56,903 nucleotides of DNA from an uncultured Alphaproteobacteria bacterium (GCA_902610415.1 CACLVL010000001.1:85530-142432), one strand, 5' to 3'. Positions 26,794-35,369 are shown, counted from the stretch's first letter. The notes: generated by a model from the sequence alone, not told the origin. Numbers and translations are program-made.

Positions 26794-27340
26794 GATCTAC
26801 ACAATACCTAATATAATAACCTTTGTTAGAATTATATTAATACCCATAATTTTATATTTACTTTTTTCAGATAACTCCAATGTTGTTCTTATAGCTGGGT
26901 TATTATTTATAGCTTCTTCAATATCTGATTATTTTGATGGATATTTAGCTAGAACTCTAAATCAATCTTCAAAACTTGGTACTTTACTAGATCCGATTGC
27001 TGATAAACTTTTAATTGCTGCGGTTATCATTGTTTTAATTGATACAAGAGTAATTGCTGATGTTCATGTTATTCCTGCTATAATTATTTTGTTAAGAGAA
27101 ATAGCAATTTCAGGCCTAAGAGAATTTTTAGCAAAATTGAATACTGATATGCCAGTTAGTAAGTTAGCTAAATATAAAACTACTTTTCAAATGGTTAGTT
27201 TATCTATTCTTATAATAAGCTTGGGTTTTGAGTTAAACGATTTCTTATGGAATTTAGGCTTAGTTACATTGTGGCTTGCTGCTATAATAACTTTGTTATC
27301 AGGATACAATTATGTAGCAAAGGGTATTAAGCATATTTGA
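26786..27340 (+). CDS. pgsA: CDP-diacylglycerol-glycerol-3-phosphate 3-phosphatidyltransferase
   Basis: A 184-residue integral membrane enzyme making phosphatidylglycerol phosphate. The CDP-alcohol phosphotransferase signature is complete: D51-G-x2-A-R56-x8-G65-x3-D69-x3-D73 in FDGYLARTLNQSSKLGTLLD. The N-terminus NIITFVRIILIP is typical of PgsA. About five hydrophobic helices are seen. It overlaps uvrC and moaD at its ends, an arrangement (uvrC-pgsA-moaD-moaE) also common in other alphaproteobacteria. Confidence 0.95.
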   Translation: MARIYTIPNIITFVRIILIPIILYLLFSDNSNVVLIAGLLFIASSISDYFDGYLARTLNQSSKLGTLLDPIADKLLIAAVIIVLIDTRVIADVHVIPAIIILLREIAISGLREFLAKLNTDMPVSKLAKYKTTFQMVSLSILIISLGFELNDFLWNLGLVTLWLAAIITLLSGYNYVAKGIKHI

Positions 27341-27591
27341 ATATTACAATAAAATATTTTTCCTGGATAAGGGTTAAGTTAAAAAAAAGCCACGATCTAA
27401 TTGAATTAGATAAAGCAATAAGTTTTAAAGATTTAAAGAATTACCTCATTTCAAGAGACCCTATATTTCAAGAAATATTTAAAGACGACAGTGTGAAGTA
27501 CTTTCTTAACTTAAATGAGTTAAACGATAATGATCGAATATTAAATAACGGTGATGTTTTAGCTTTTCTGCCACCCGTCACAGGTGGATAA
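27337..27591 (+). CDS. moaD: Molybdopterin synthase small subunit MoaD
   Basis: An 84-residue ubiquitin-like sulphur carrier. It ends in PPVTGG, and the terminal GG is the site that is adenylated and thiocarboxylated. The start is a TTG overlapping the pgsA stop (TTGA). The stop overlaps the moaE ATG (TAATG). Together with MoaE it converts precursor Z (cPMP) to molybdopterin. Only the position and the GG tail are strongly diagnostic, but both agree. Confidence 0.92.
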   Translation: MNITIKYFSWIRVKLKKSHDLIELDKAISFKDLKNYLISRDPIFQEIFKDDSVKYFLNLNELNDNDRILNNGDVLAFLPPVTGG

Positions 27592-28052
27592 TGATAAAAA
27601 TTATAAAAGAAAGTTTTGATCTAGAAAATGAGTTCAAAAAAATATCTTCTAATAAAAATGGTGCGTATAGTTTTTTCTTGGGAACAGTAAGGTCTGATTT
27701 AAGTTTTTCAAATAATAAAATTAAAGGAATATATTTAGAATGTTACGAAGAATTGGCAATATCTCAGCTTGAAAAAATTAGACTACAAGCTTTAAAAAAA
27801 TGGAATCTTAGTGAGTGTTTAATAATTCATAGAATAGGAAGATTAAATTTGGGAGAAAAAATAGTTTTAGTAATTACTTCCTCATCTCACCGATCAAATT
27901 CTATAGAGGCGTGTGAGTATGTAATTGATAGCTTAAAGATAGATGTTGCTTTTTGGAAATTTCATTTATTGGACAACGAAGATAAAGAAATGGTCTACCA
28001 AAAAAATAAAGATAATAAAAAAATGTTAAAATGGAGAGAAATTATTAATTAA
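27591..28052 (+). CDS. moaE: Molybdopterin synthase catalytic subunit MoaE
   Basis: A 153-residue large subunit of molybdopterin synthase. Conserved elements are GAYSFFLGTVR near the N-terminus, YLECYEELA, IIHRIGRLNLGEKIV and SSHRSNSIEACEYVIDSLK, followed by the catalytic-lysine region FWKFHLLDNE. It directly follows moaD with a one-base overlap and converges on ilvE with a four-base overlap. Its presence implies at least one molybdoenzyme elsewhere in the genome. Confidence 0.93.
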   Translation: MIKIIKESFDLENEFKKISSNKNGAYSFFLGTVRSDLSFSNNKIKGIYLECYEELAISQLEKIRLQALKKWNLSECLIIHRIGRLNLGEKIVLVITSSSHRSNSIEACEYVIDSLKIDVAFWKFHLLDNEDKEMVYQKNKDNKKMLKWREIIN

Positions 28053-28939
28053 TTATTTTCTTCATAATTAGGGTCTACTTCCTTCATATATAGACTTGAA
28101 ATCTTAGTTGTAATATCTCCGACTTTAAAATTTTGATTATCAATTTTACCAACTGGGGTTACCTCGACAGCAGATCCTGTAAGAAAAATTTCCTCAGCTT
28201 TTGAAATTTCGTCTGGATATATATCTCTTTCAATTACGTTAATACCTTCATTTTTTGCAATTTCTATTACAGCTTGTCTCGTAATTCCATTTAAGAAACA
28301 ATCAGGTACAGGTGTGTGAATTTCACCATTCATCACTAAAAAGATATTTGAACCGGTAGACTCACTTACTCTTCCTTTATAATCCAGCATCAAAGCATCA
28401 GTATAACCATTCTTTTCAGCCTCATGTTTACTTAATGTGCAAATCATATACAGGCCAGCAGCTTTAGTGTCTGTTGGTATACAATCTGGGGGAGGTCTCT
28501 TCCAAACAGCTGTTTGAAGAGATATTCCTTTTAAACGATCTTCTTTAGTAAAATAACTAGGCCATTCCCAAGTAGCAACGGCTACATTAATCTTATTTTT
28601 TTGTGCAGAGATGGCCATCATTTCACTTCCTCTCCAAATTACAGGGCGAACATAACCATATTTTATATTCATTTTTTTAATAGTCTCCACTTGAGCACTA
28701 TTTATCTCATCTTTGGAATAAGGCACATCGATGCCCATTCTTTGTGCAGAAAAAAACAACCTATCAGTATGTTTTTCTAGTTTATATATTTTTTCCCCAT
28801 ATACTCTTAACCCCTCAAAAACACAACTACCGTAATGCAGACCATGATTAAGCACATGAGTAGTGGCATTTTGCCATTCAACAAATTCACCGTTATACCA
28901 AATAAAACCAATTCTTTTATCAAAGGGTATAATTTCCAT
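28049..28939 (-). CDS. ilvE: Branched-chain amino acid aminotransferase
   Basis: A 296-residue class IV PLP aminotransferase. GFIWYNGEFVEW and THVLNHGLHYGSCVFEGLRVY are the typical N-terminus. TDTKAAGLYM holds the PLP lysine, and ESTGSNIFLV with NGITRQAVIEIA are phosphate-site elements. It interconverts leucine, isoleucine and valine with their 2-oxo acids. It diverges from the petP-petR-kinase genes across 59 bp, a neighbourhood that recurs in alphaproteobacteria. Confidence 0.94.
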   Translation of the reverse strand: MEIIPFDKRIGFIWYNGEFVEWQNATTHVLNHGLHYGSCVFEGLRVYGEKIYKLEKHTDRLFFSAQRMGIDVPYSKDEINSAQVETIKKMNIKYGYVRPVIWRGSEMMAISAQKNKINVAVATWEWPSYFTKEDRLKGISLQTAVWKRPPPDCIPTDTKAAGLYMICTLSKHEAEKNGYTDALMLDYKGRVSESTGSNIFLVMNGEIHTPVPDCFLNGITRQAVIEIAKNEGINVIERDIYPDEISKAEEIFLTGSAVEVTPVGKIDNQNFKVGDITTKISSLYMKEVDPNYEENN

Positions 28940-28946
28940 AATTCGA

Positions 28947-28963
28947 AATAATGTAATATTATT
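28947..28963. promoter_or_regulatory. Possible operator palindrome between ilvE and the MarR-like gene
   Basis: An imperfect inverted repeat with AATAAT/ATTATT arms lies in the 59-bp divergent gap. Its size suits a MarR-type dimer, and MarR proteins often bind their own divergent region. In DNA this AT-rich such dyads are frequent by chance, so confidence is low. Confidence 0.25.
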
Positions 28964-28998
28964 TATTAAAATTCACAATATAATTATATTTATATCTT

Positions 28999-29415
28999 AT
29001 GAATTTAAGTTTCGCTGATACTTTATATTTTAAAAAAGAAAATACTCTAGAGATAATTTTAGGTTTACATAGATCTTATAAGTCTCTTCAAAGGGAAATT
29101 CAAATTTGTTGTGAGTTAAACAATTTAACATTTAATGAGTTAATAGTGATTTTAGAGATTAAAAAAGGATTCAAAAAAAAAATTGATATAGCTAATAAAG
29201 TATTTTTGAAGAAACAAAATCTAAATTTAATACTAAAAGACTTGCAGGAAAAAAATATATTAAATTTAGATAATAAAAATATATCTATAACCAAAAACGG
29301 TGAAGAATTAATTGAAAAAACAACAAATAGAATAAATGAGAAAATTATTAAGGTTTTTAAAAAAACAGATCCAAAAAATATGTATGGTTTCATCAATATT
29401 ATAGAGTCATTGTAA
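28999..29415 (+). CDS. petP: MarR-family regulator, PetP-like
   Basis: A 138-residue winged-helix protein of the MarR type. The HTH region is LTFNELIVILEIKKGFKKKIDIANKVFLKKQNLNLILKD, with a beta-wing at NISITKNGEELIEK. It lies immediately before an OmpR-type regulator (one-base overlap) and next to ilvE. This matches the petP-petR pair first described in Rhodobacter capsulatus, where both affect expression of the cytochrome bc1 complex. The name rests on this context more than on sequence. Confidence 0.7.
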   Translation: MNLSFADTLYFKKENTLEIILGLHRSYKSLQREIQICCELNNLTFNELIVILEIKKGFKKKIDIANKVFLKKQNLNLILKDLQEKNILNLDNKNISITKNGEELIEKTTNRINEKIIKVFKKTDPKNMYGFINIIESL

Positions 29416-30083
29416 TGAATGATAAACATATACTTTTAGTTGAAGACGATGAAACTCTCCAAGCACTTATTGAAAAATTATTAATAAATAATGACTATAT
29501 TGTATCTAAAGCAGTTAACATTGAAGAAGCAAAAAAATTAGTAAAACTATTCTTGTTTGATTTGATTGTTTTAGATGTAATGCTACCTGACAGTACTGGT
29601 CTGGATTTTTATGAAAATACAATTAAAAATAGAGTTAATACACCAGTAATCTTTCTCTCCGCATTAAGCAATGTAGATGACAGGGTAACTGGTTTAGAGC
29701 TAGGTGCTGATGATTATATTGGCAAACCATTCGATTCAAGAGAATTATTGCTCAAGATAAAAAAAAATATCTTGAAAAAACAATCCCTAGATAAGATAAA
29801 TTTTAGTAGTGAAACAGAATTTGATTTAAAGAAAGAACAATTACTATTTAAAAAACAAAATATTAATCTTTCGAGTAATGAAGTAAAGATTTTAAAATTA
29901 CTAATAAATAATTCTCACCAATATTTAACCAGAGACCTGTTAAACACAGAGTTAGGATTAGATTATTTATCAAGAAGTGGTGATATGCAAATTTCTAGAT
30001 TGAGATTAAAACTCAAAAAAGAATGTAACTTAGAAGACATCATCAGATCAGTTCATGGAAAAGGATATAAAATTTTCATTTAA
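29415..30083 (+). CDS. petR: OmpR-family response regulator, PetR-like
   Basis: A 222-residue two-component response regulator. The receiver domain has the acidic pair D11/D12 (EDDE), the phosphoacceptor D54 in LIVLDVMLPDS, and the switch lysine in GKPFD. The C-terminal winged helix of the OmpR/PhoB type includes LSSNEVKILKLLI and DMQISRLRLKLKK ending in RSVHGKGYKIFI. It is coupled to the MarR-like gene upstream and the histidine kinase downstream by one-base overlaps. By context it corresponds to PetR. Confidence 0.82.
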   Translation: MNDKHILLVEDDETLQALIEKLLINNDYIVSKAVNIEEAKKLVKLFLFDLIVLDVMLPDSTGLDFYENTIKNRVNTPVIFLSALSNVDDRVTGLELGADDYIGKPFDSRELLLKIKKNILKKQSLDKINFSSETEFDLKKEQLLFKKQNINLSSNEVKILKLLINNSHQYLTRDLLNTELGLDYLSRSGDMQISRLRLKLKKECNLEDIIRSVHGKGYKIFI

Positions 30084-31324
30084 TGTTTAAATGGAGTAAT
30101 TTTTCAGAGAGCCTTTTAGTAAGATCGGTTTATCTTATTACAATACCAATAGTATTAGTTCAGATAATAGGAATTGTAATATTTTTTGAATTACATTGGG
30201 ATTTAGTCTTAAAAAGAAGTGCTCAATCTATTTCTAATGAAATAAAGATTTTAGAAATGCAAAAGGACTCGCCCTCACTAAATAATTATGCAAATACTTT
30301 ACAAATCATAAGAACTGATAACTTAGATATTAGTAAAGCAGAGGAAGTTACAAATTGGATATTTAAAAGACGAATAAATAACTCACTCAACCAAATATCA
30401 GGAGATTTTGAAGTTCTACAAAATCAAAACCATTTCATATTTTTTGACAAAAAAAAATTAGAATATTTTTATTTAGTTCCAAAGAAAAGAGTTGAAACAA
30501 AAACTGTTGCTGGATTTTTTTTATGGACAATTGCTATAAGTATTATTTTATCGTTAATTTCATATTTATTTATAAAAAAACAAATTCAACCACTAAAAAG
30601 ACTTGGCATTATTACAAGAAGTTTTGGAAGAGGTATTGAAACTCCAAATTTAAAACCCACAGGATCATCGGAAGTTAGAGGATTAATAAAAGACTTTAAC
30701 AACATGCATAATAACATTAATTCTACATTAGATAATCAAAGAAATATGTTAGCTGGTATCAGCCATGATTTGAAAACACCATTAACAAGAATAAATTTAA
30801 TGATTGATGAGATTAATAACGAAACATTGAGAGATTCAATTTCTCAAAATATTTCAGATATGAATATCATGCTAAATCATTATCTAGACTTCATTAAAAA
30901 TGAAAAAAATGAAAATTTAGATGAGATAAATACTTTCAATTTTATATCCAACATTGCTCAAAATTATCAAAAACTTGAGATTTTAGTAAATAAAGAAAGC
31001 AAAATATTTATAAGAAAAAATCAAATTACAAGGGCTTTTATGAACATCTTAGACAACGCTGATAAATTTGCTGAAAAAATATTTATAAGTTCTAATTTAA
31101 TCAATAATAAGTGGCAAATAGACATTGAAGACGATGGACCAGGAACAACTTTATCACAAGAAGAATTGATTAGACCTTTTGTTAAAGGATCTGATCAATT
31201 GAATCAGGGTACAGGATTAGGACTATCAATCGTTCAAAAATTAATAAAATTAAATAATGGAGAATTAAATTTCCAAAAATCATCACATGGTGGATTAAAA
31301 GTAACTGTGATATTACAAATTTGA
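30083..31324 (+). CDS. Membrane sensor histidine kinase, EnvZ-like
   Basis: A 413-residue sensor kinase. It has two membrane helices (about 12-35 and 142-160) around a periplasmic loop of about 105 residues, then a HAMP linker, then the H-box AGISHDLKTPLTRI with phosphohistidine H228. The ATPase domain shows NILDNADKFAE (N-box), IEDDGPG (G1) and GTGLGLSIVQKL (G2). It overlaps the response regulator gene by one base and is its likely partner. The architecture is like EnvZ; the signal is unknown. Confidence 0.9.
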   Translation: MFKWSNFSESLLVRSVYLITIPIVLVQIIGIVIFFELHWDLVLKRSAQSISNEIKILEMQKDSPSLNNYANTLQIIRTDNLDISKAEEVTNWIFKRRINNSLNQISGDFEVLQNQNHFIFFDKKKLEYFYLVPKKRVETKTVAGFFLWTIAISIILSLISYLFIKKQIQPLKRLGIITRSFGRGIETPNLKPTGSSEVRGLIKDFNNMHNNINSTLDNQRNMLAGISHDLKTPLTRINLMIDEINNETLRDSISQNISDMNIMLNHYLDFIKNEKNENLDEINTFNFISNIAQNYQKLEILVNKESKIFIRKNQITRAFMNILDNADKFAEKIFISSNLINNKWQIDIEDDGPGTTLSQEELIRPFVKGSDQLNQGTGLGLSIVQKLIKLNNGELNFQKSSHGGLKVTVILQI

Positions 31325-31326
31325 GC

Positions 31327-31659
31327 CTAAAAGAGCTTTCCCCCATTGGATATATTAGTTGTTGGCATAACTAATATTGGATCATTATTATCATCAGGAA
31401 ATCCTAATACCAATACTTCAGAAATCATTTTACCAATTTGTTTCGGTGGAAAATTTGTTACTGCAGCTACTTGCTTCCCAATGAGCTCTTCTGGTAGATA
31501 GTTCTTTATAAGTTGAGCAGAAGTTTTTTTTTGTCCAATATCATTTCCAAAATCTATAACTAAATAAATACTAGGTTTAATAGATTTTTCATTTATTTTT
31601 GCTTCTACTATTGTACCAACTCTAATATCAATTTTTTCAAAGTCAGAGTAGCTTATCAT
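31327..31659 (-). CDS. CsaA-like tRNA-binding domain protein
   Basis: A 110-residue stand-alone tRNA-binding OB-fold protein. YSDFEKIDIRVGTIVEAKINE and LIGKQVAAVTNFPPKQIG with SEVLVLGFPDDN match the CsaA/YgjH family, whose members bind tRNA or act as export-related chaperones. It is last in the ubiK-ybjN-proC run, with an ATGA overlap to the gene before it. It ends two bases from the kinase gene on the opposite strand. No fused synthetase domain is present. Confidence 0.88.
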   Translation of the reverse strand: MISYSDFEKIDIRVGTIVEAKINEKSIKPSIYLVIDFGNDIGQKKTSAQLIKNYLPEELIGKQVAAVTNFPPKQIGKMISEVLVLGFPDDNNDPILVMPTTNISNGGKLF

Positions 31660-32159
31660 CTTTTACTTATAAATGACTTTACTCTATTCATATTCTCGAA
31701 TGCATGTCCAATGGAGGCCATAGTTTTATCCAGACTATTATTGTCTTCTATCCAGACATTAAAAGCATAAATATAAATTATGTTACTAATGGTTTTCTCC
31801 AAGTGAGTATTTAAAAATAAATTAAAATAGGAATTTATATTTTTAGATAAATTTAAGAAATATTTCGGCTTTTTTTGAGATTCTAAATAAATTCGTAGAG
31901 TTATATTTTTGTAATTATTAAGAAAATCTAATCTATTAATAATACCTTCAAATATCTTATCTTCTAATGAAAGATCATTAGCTGGGCTTTTTAATTCTGT
32001 TGAAATAAAGTATTCAAAATCTTTTATGAAAATATTGAAGTCGTCATACTCAGAATTTACTGATTTGATTTTTGTATGAAAACTCTTCAAATGGGCAATT
32101 TTGTTAAGCTTTTTTAGGTTTGTCTTATTTAGTTTTTGCACTTTTTTGTTCACTATCAA
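31656..32159 (-). CDS. TetR/COQ9-like protein with a degenerate N-terminal domain
   Basis: A 167-residue protein I recognise only distantly. Residues ~60-165 (LEDKIFEGIINRLDFLNNYK, then YIYAFNVWIEDNNSLDKTMA) resemble the C-terminal domain of TetR-family/COQ9-like proteins found beside proC in other alphaproteobacteria. The first ~58 residues are lysine/asparagine-rich and lack a clear TetR helix-turn-helix (no recognisable G-x-x-x-T-x-x-x-I-A pattern). It overlaps proC by 35 bp and the CsaA-like gene by four. Whether it binds DNA or a lipid is unknown. Confidence 0.45.
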   Translation of the reverse strand: MIVNKKVQKLNKTNLKKLNKIAHLKSFHTKIKSVNSEYDDFNIFIKDFEYFISTELKSPANDLSLEDKIFEGIINRLDFLNNYKNITLRIYLESQKKPKYFLNLSKNINSYFNLFLNTHLEKTISNIIYIYAFNVWIEDNNSLDKTMASIGHAFENMNRVKSFISKR

Positions 32160-32925
32160 TTTCCTTAGCCCGTTTATAAGCCTTATGTAGTGTTGTGTAT
32201 ATTATTTTTTCTATTTTTTGTGACTTTATATAATTAACACCAGCCTGAGTAGTGCCTTTCTTACTAGAAATAGAACTAATAAAACTATCTAACATTTTTG
32301 ATGTGGTGTTAATTTCTAATACATTTTTGAATAATTCTAACACTTCTAATTCATTTATGTTGAATGGCTTAGCAAGTTTTTTTGATGCTTTAACAAAACT
32401 ACTTACTATATAAGCAATAAAAGCTGGCCCACTTCCATATACTGATGTAGCAAGATTAATTTGGTCTTCATTTCTAACATTTATTATTTTTCCAAAAGAA
32501 GACAATAATTTTATTAGATTATTACTCATTAATTTTTTATTTTTTAAATAAAGATGAGTTTGAGATTTGTTGTTCGAGGCCATAACATTTGGCATAATTT
32601 TTATAATTTTTTTAGTTTTTAAAATTTGCTCTATAGTACTAAATTTTATACCAGCCATACAAGAGATAACTATTGTATCTTTTGAGAGGTATTTTTGAAA
32701 TTGAGTTCCAGTACTTAAAAAAGTCTTAGGTCTAGTAAGAAGAAAAACATAATCATAAGTGTAATTATTTTTAAATATTTTTTTCTTTAAATTAATATCT
32801 TTTAACTCACTCTTTGAGTTTAAAGCATAGATATTTAATAGACTTAATAGTTTTTTGGAAATTAATGATTTAGCTAAGTGTCCATAACCAATAAAAAGAG
32901 CTTTTGGCTTAAGCGTGGCCAACAA
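32125..32925 (-). CDS. proC: Pyrroline-5-carboxylate reductase
   Basis: A 266-residue NAD(P)H-dependent enzyme making proline. The Rossmann start ALFIGYGHLAKSLI is somewhat diverged from the usual GxGxMG. KIIKIMPNVMASNNKSQTHLY and YGSGPAFIAYIVSSF match the ProC signature, and the C-terminal SSKKGTTQAGVNYI corresponds to the conserved S-P-G-GTT-A motif, here SKKGTT. The substrate-binding region is therefore slightly divergent. It overlaps both neighbours (17 bp with ybjN, 35 bp with the TetR-like gene). Confidence 0.87.
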   Translation of the reverse strand: MLATLKPKALFIGYGHLAKSLISKKLLSLLNIYALNSKSELKDINLKKKIFKNNYTYDYVFLLTRPKTFLSTGTQFQKYLSKDTIVISCMAGIKFSTIEQILKTKKIIKIMPNVMASNNKSQTHLYLKNKKLMSNNLIKLLSSFGKIINVRNEDQINLATSVYGSGPAFIAYIVSSFVKASKKLAKPFNINELEVLELFKNVLEINTTSKMLDSFISSISSKKGTTQAGVNYIKSQKIEKIIYTTLHKAYKRAKEIDSEQKSAKTK

Positions 32926-33370
32926 TTTTTTGATTAATTAAAATTTGTGTAGTCTCAACAACTTTATCTCCTTTTAGTAGGACAGAGACTAAATGGTTAA
33001 ATTCAGATAAAATATTTTCTAAATAACTTCTTATATCTTCTGCTGTTACTTTCCCTGATATTGGGAGACTATGTTTATAAATAATTTTATTATTATTGTT
33101 TTGTTTCAATGTTCCAATTACAAGATTATTGTTAATTTTGTTCATACGATTAGTAAGAAAGCTATACTCATAATTGTCAATACTGAATGATGATATAAGA
33201 ACTTTTAAGTCATCGATCCATTGAAAATCCATGATAACTTTTTGTTCATGTATTTCAGTTAAAAGTGAAATATCATTATTTTTGTAACTTTTAGATGACT
33301 GTTTCACATTGAATATATCTTCGAGAAGAGAAATAGGGCTAGAATCAATGTTTTTATCACTCATACACAA
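32909..33370 (-). CDS. YbjN domain-containing protein
   Basis: A 153-residue protein of the YbjN family, a fold shared with secretion chaperones. FQWIDDLKVLISSFSIDNYEYSFLTNRMNKINNNLVIGTLKQNN and ISGKVTAEDIRSYLENILSEFNHL (each shown in part by position 53-95 and 104-128) fit the family pattern. The start may be the first ATG or one two codons later. It lies directly before proC, as in rhizobia and relatives. Molecular function is unknown. Confidence 0.72.
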   Translation of the reverse strand: MCMSDKNIDSSPISLLEDIFNVKQSSKSYKNNDISLLTEIHEQKVIMDFQWIDDLKVLISSFSIDNYEYSFLTNRMNKINNNLVIGTLKQNNNNKIIYKHSLPISGKVTAEDIRSYLENILSEFNHLVSVLLKGDKVVETTQILINQKIVGHA

Positions 33371-33437
33371 TATGTATCACATTCACTCTCTTAGTAAACA
33401 CTATATATAGTATTATAGGGCATGTTATTGTTGAAAT

Positions 33438-33671
33438 TTAAACTTTTCTGTTGATTAAATATTTCTTTAATTTTAAAAAATCTGATTTTATATCATTGAA
33501 GATCTGTGCCAATTCAACTGAATTATAAAGAAATTTTGATAACTTTATGTAAAGTTTATCTTTGTGTGAGACATAAGTTGTATTATTAGTTTTAAAAGTG
33601 TTTGAGTATCCAAATTTTTTATCACCTGTTGCTTTTGAACTATTTGGTTTAACCATTAGATGGTACAGCAT
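33438..33671 (-). CDS. Short UbiK-like (BMFP family) reading frame, possibly a remnant
   Basis: The frame ends at 33438. Codons 33-77 (KLYIKLSKFLYNSVELAQIF, then a basic tail) resemble the first ~40 residues of alphaproteobacterial UbiK accessory factors, which precede lgt divergently and sit upstream of ybjN and proC. The coiled-coil second half of UbiK is missing. The only ATG starts (33671 or 33656) lie inside lgt on the other strand, giving a head-to-head overlap of up to 74 bp. It may be a shortened functional protein, use an unusual start, or be decaying. Confidence 0.4.
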   Translation of the reverse strand: MLYHLMVKPNSSKATGDKKFGYSNTFKTNNTTYVSHKDKLYIKLSKFLYNSVELAQIFNDIKSDFLKLKKYLINRKV

Positions 33672-34374
33672 ATCTTATATTATTGGATTTATTTACTTCT
33701 ATTTTTTTGCATTAAGTAATTTAAATCGATTTAATTTGAATAGGAAAAAACTTGAAGATTTATTTTTTTATTTATTTTTATCAGTAATAATTGGTGGGAG
33801 ATTAGGATATGTAATTTTTTACGATATAAATTTGTATTTACAAAACCCGTTTGAAATACTTAAAGTTTGGAATGGAGGTATGTCTTTTCATGGAGCTTTA
33901 ATTGGTATTATCTTAACAACTATTGTATATTCAAAAAGAAATAATATTTCTATTTTTTTGTTATCTGATCTTCTAAGTATTACAGCACCGGTGGGGTTGT
34001 TTTTAGGAAGAATATCTAATTTTCTAAACCAAGAACTAATAGGTAGACCAACAGAGTTTTTTTTAAGTATTAGTTATCCAAATGAAAATATCTATAGGCA
34101 CATTTCCCAGATTTATGAAGCGATTTTTGAAGGATTTATACCTGCTATTCTACTTTTAATAATTTTTTATAAATTTAAGATTAAAAATGGTTTAATAACT
34201 TCTATATTTTTAATTAATTATGGATTATCTAGAATAATTATTGAAAATTTCAGGGAGCCAGACTTTCAATTAGGCTTAAAATTTGATTTTATATCTCAAG
34301 GGCAAATATTATCAGTTCCAATTGTTATTCTTGGTTTTATATTTCTATATTTATGTCAATACAAAAAAAGATAG
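33598..34374 (+). CDS. lgt: Prolipoprotein diacylglyceryl transferase
   Basis: A 258-residue inner-membrane enzyme that transfers diacylglycerol to the lipobox cysteine. YPNFLSPVAFELFGLTIRWY is the typical N-terminus. GGRLGYVIFYD, WNGGMSFHGALIG and GRISNFLNQELIGRPTE contain the conserved arginine, histidine and Lgt signature (usually GRIGNFxNxEL). The start is a GTG at 33598. It begins the lgt-midA-pgeF run. The lipoprotein-type transglycosylase at 18.6 kb is one expected substrate. Confidence 0.94.
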   Translation: MFEYPNFLSPVAFELFGLTIRWYSISYIIGFIYFYFFALSNLNRFNLNRKKLEDLFFYLFLSVIIGGRLGYVIFYDINLYLQNPFEILKVWNGGMSFHGALIGIILTTIVYSKRNNISIFLLSDLLSITAPVGLFLGRISNFLNQELIGRPTEFFLSISYPNENIYRHISQIYEAIFEGFIPAILLLIIFYKFKIKNGLITSIFLINYGLSRIIIENFREPDFQLGLKFDFISQGQILSVPIVILGFIFLYLCQYKKR

Positions 34375-35369
34375 ATACTATTATTAAGTCGGTTGGTTCA
34401 ATTAATATACAAGATTTTGTTGAGCTCTCTAATTTTGATAAAGTATCAGGTTTTTATAATAAACCTAATATTGAAAAAATTGGCACAAGTGGCCAATTTA
34501 TTACATCTCCAGAGATATCCTCTCTTTTTAGTATTTCCATTACTAATCAGTTTTTAAAAGAGTTTCCAAAAGTAAAAAATGTAAATTTATTTGAGTTAGG
34601 GCCTGGGAATGGGCTACTATCTATGGATATATATCATTACCTTAAGTCAAAGAATATCAATGTAAATGATCTTACTTTGTTGGAGAAAAGTGAATACTTT
34701 AAGAAAAAAATTTTAGAGAAATCAGAAGTCAAAGTAAATTTTATTAAAAATATTTACGATTATAAAATTGATAATGGAGATGTAGTATTTATTTATTCAA
34801 ATGAATTTTTTGATGCTATCGGGTCAAAACAATTTATTTACAACAATGGTAATTTCAACGAGATAAAAATATCAAAAAATAATGACGATTATTTACTAAT
34901 TAAGGATAGTACAATAATCTCCAGGGAATTATTAAATTACTATTCAAGTTACAATTTTAAAGATAATGACATTTTAGAGCACTCAAATTTAATATTAAAC
35001 ATGCTAAGTGATATTCAAAAATTAGAGTGTAAAAAATATTTTTTTACTACAACTGATTATGGTTATACAAAATTACCTTTTAAAAGTACTCTTAGACTAT
35101 TATCTAATCATAAAAAATTAAACTTATTTGATAAATTTGAAAATGTAGACTACTCCTTTGGCGTTAATTTTGAATTAATGAGTAGCTTTTTTCTGAAAAA
35201 TAATCCTTCAATAATCTATCAAAAAGATCTAATTCTTGATAATCTTCCAAGTGAATATTTAAAATCATCTGATAAGAACATTAAAGAGATTATTGACTTA
35301 ATTAGTGGGAAGAAGTTTGGAGGTATGGGTACATCATTTTTAAACTTTTCTTTTAAAAAAAATGAGTAG
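34353..35369 (+). CDS. SAM-dependent methyltransferase of the NDUFAF7/MidA family
   Basis: A 338-residue class I methyltransferase. TSGQFITSPEISSLFS corresponds to the conserved GDF(I/V)TAPEIS motif, LFELGPGNGLLSMDI is the SAM-binding motif I, and IYSNEFFDAIGSKQF matches the NE-FDA segment. In mitochondria NDUFAF7 methylates an arginine of complex I subunit NDUFS2; the bacterial role is inferred to be similar. It overlaps lgt by 22 bp and pgeF by 8 bp. Confidence 0.88.
   Translation: MSIQKKIDTIIKSVGSINIQDFVELSNFDKVSGFYNKPNIEKIGTSGQFITSPEISSLFSISITNQFLKEFPKVKNVNLFELGPGNGLLSMDIYHYLKSKNINVNDLTLLEKSEYFKKKILEKSEVKVNFIKNIYDYKIDNGDVVFIYSNEFFDAIGSKQFIYNNGNFNEIKISKNNDDYLLIKDSTIISRELLNYYSSYNFKDNDILEHSNLILNMLSDIQKLECKKYFFTTTDYGYTKLPFKSTLRLLSNHKKLNLFDKFENVDYSFGVNFELMSSFFLKNNPSIIYQKDLILDNLPSEYLKSSDKNIKEIIDLISGKKFGGMGTSFLNFSFKKNE

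Noticed and set aside
33400..33411. Perfect 12-nt palindrome ACTATATATAGT before ybjN as an operator.
   Set aside because: It is a simple AT alternation expected by chance in this composition, and no regulator is linked to it.
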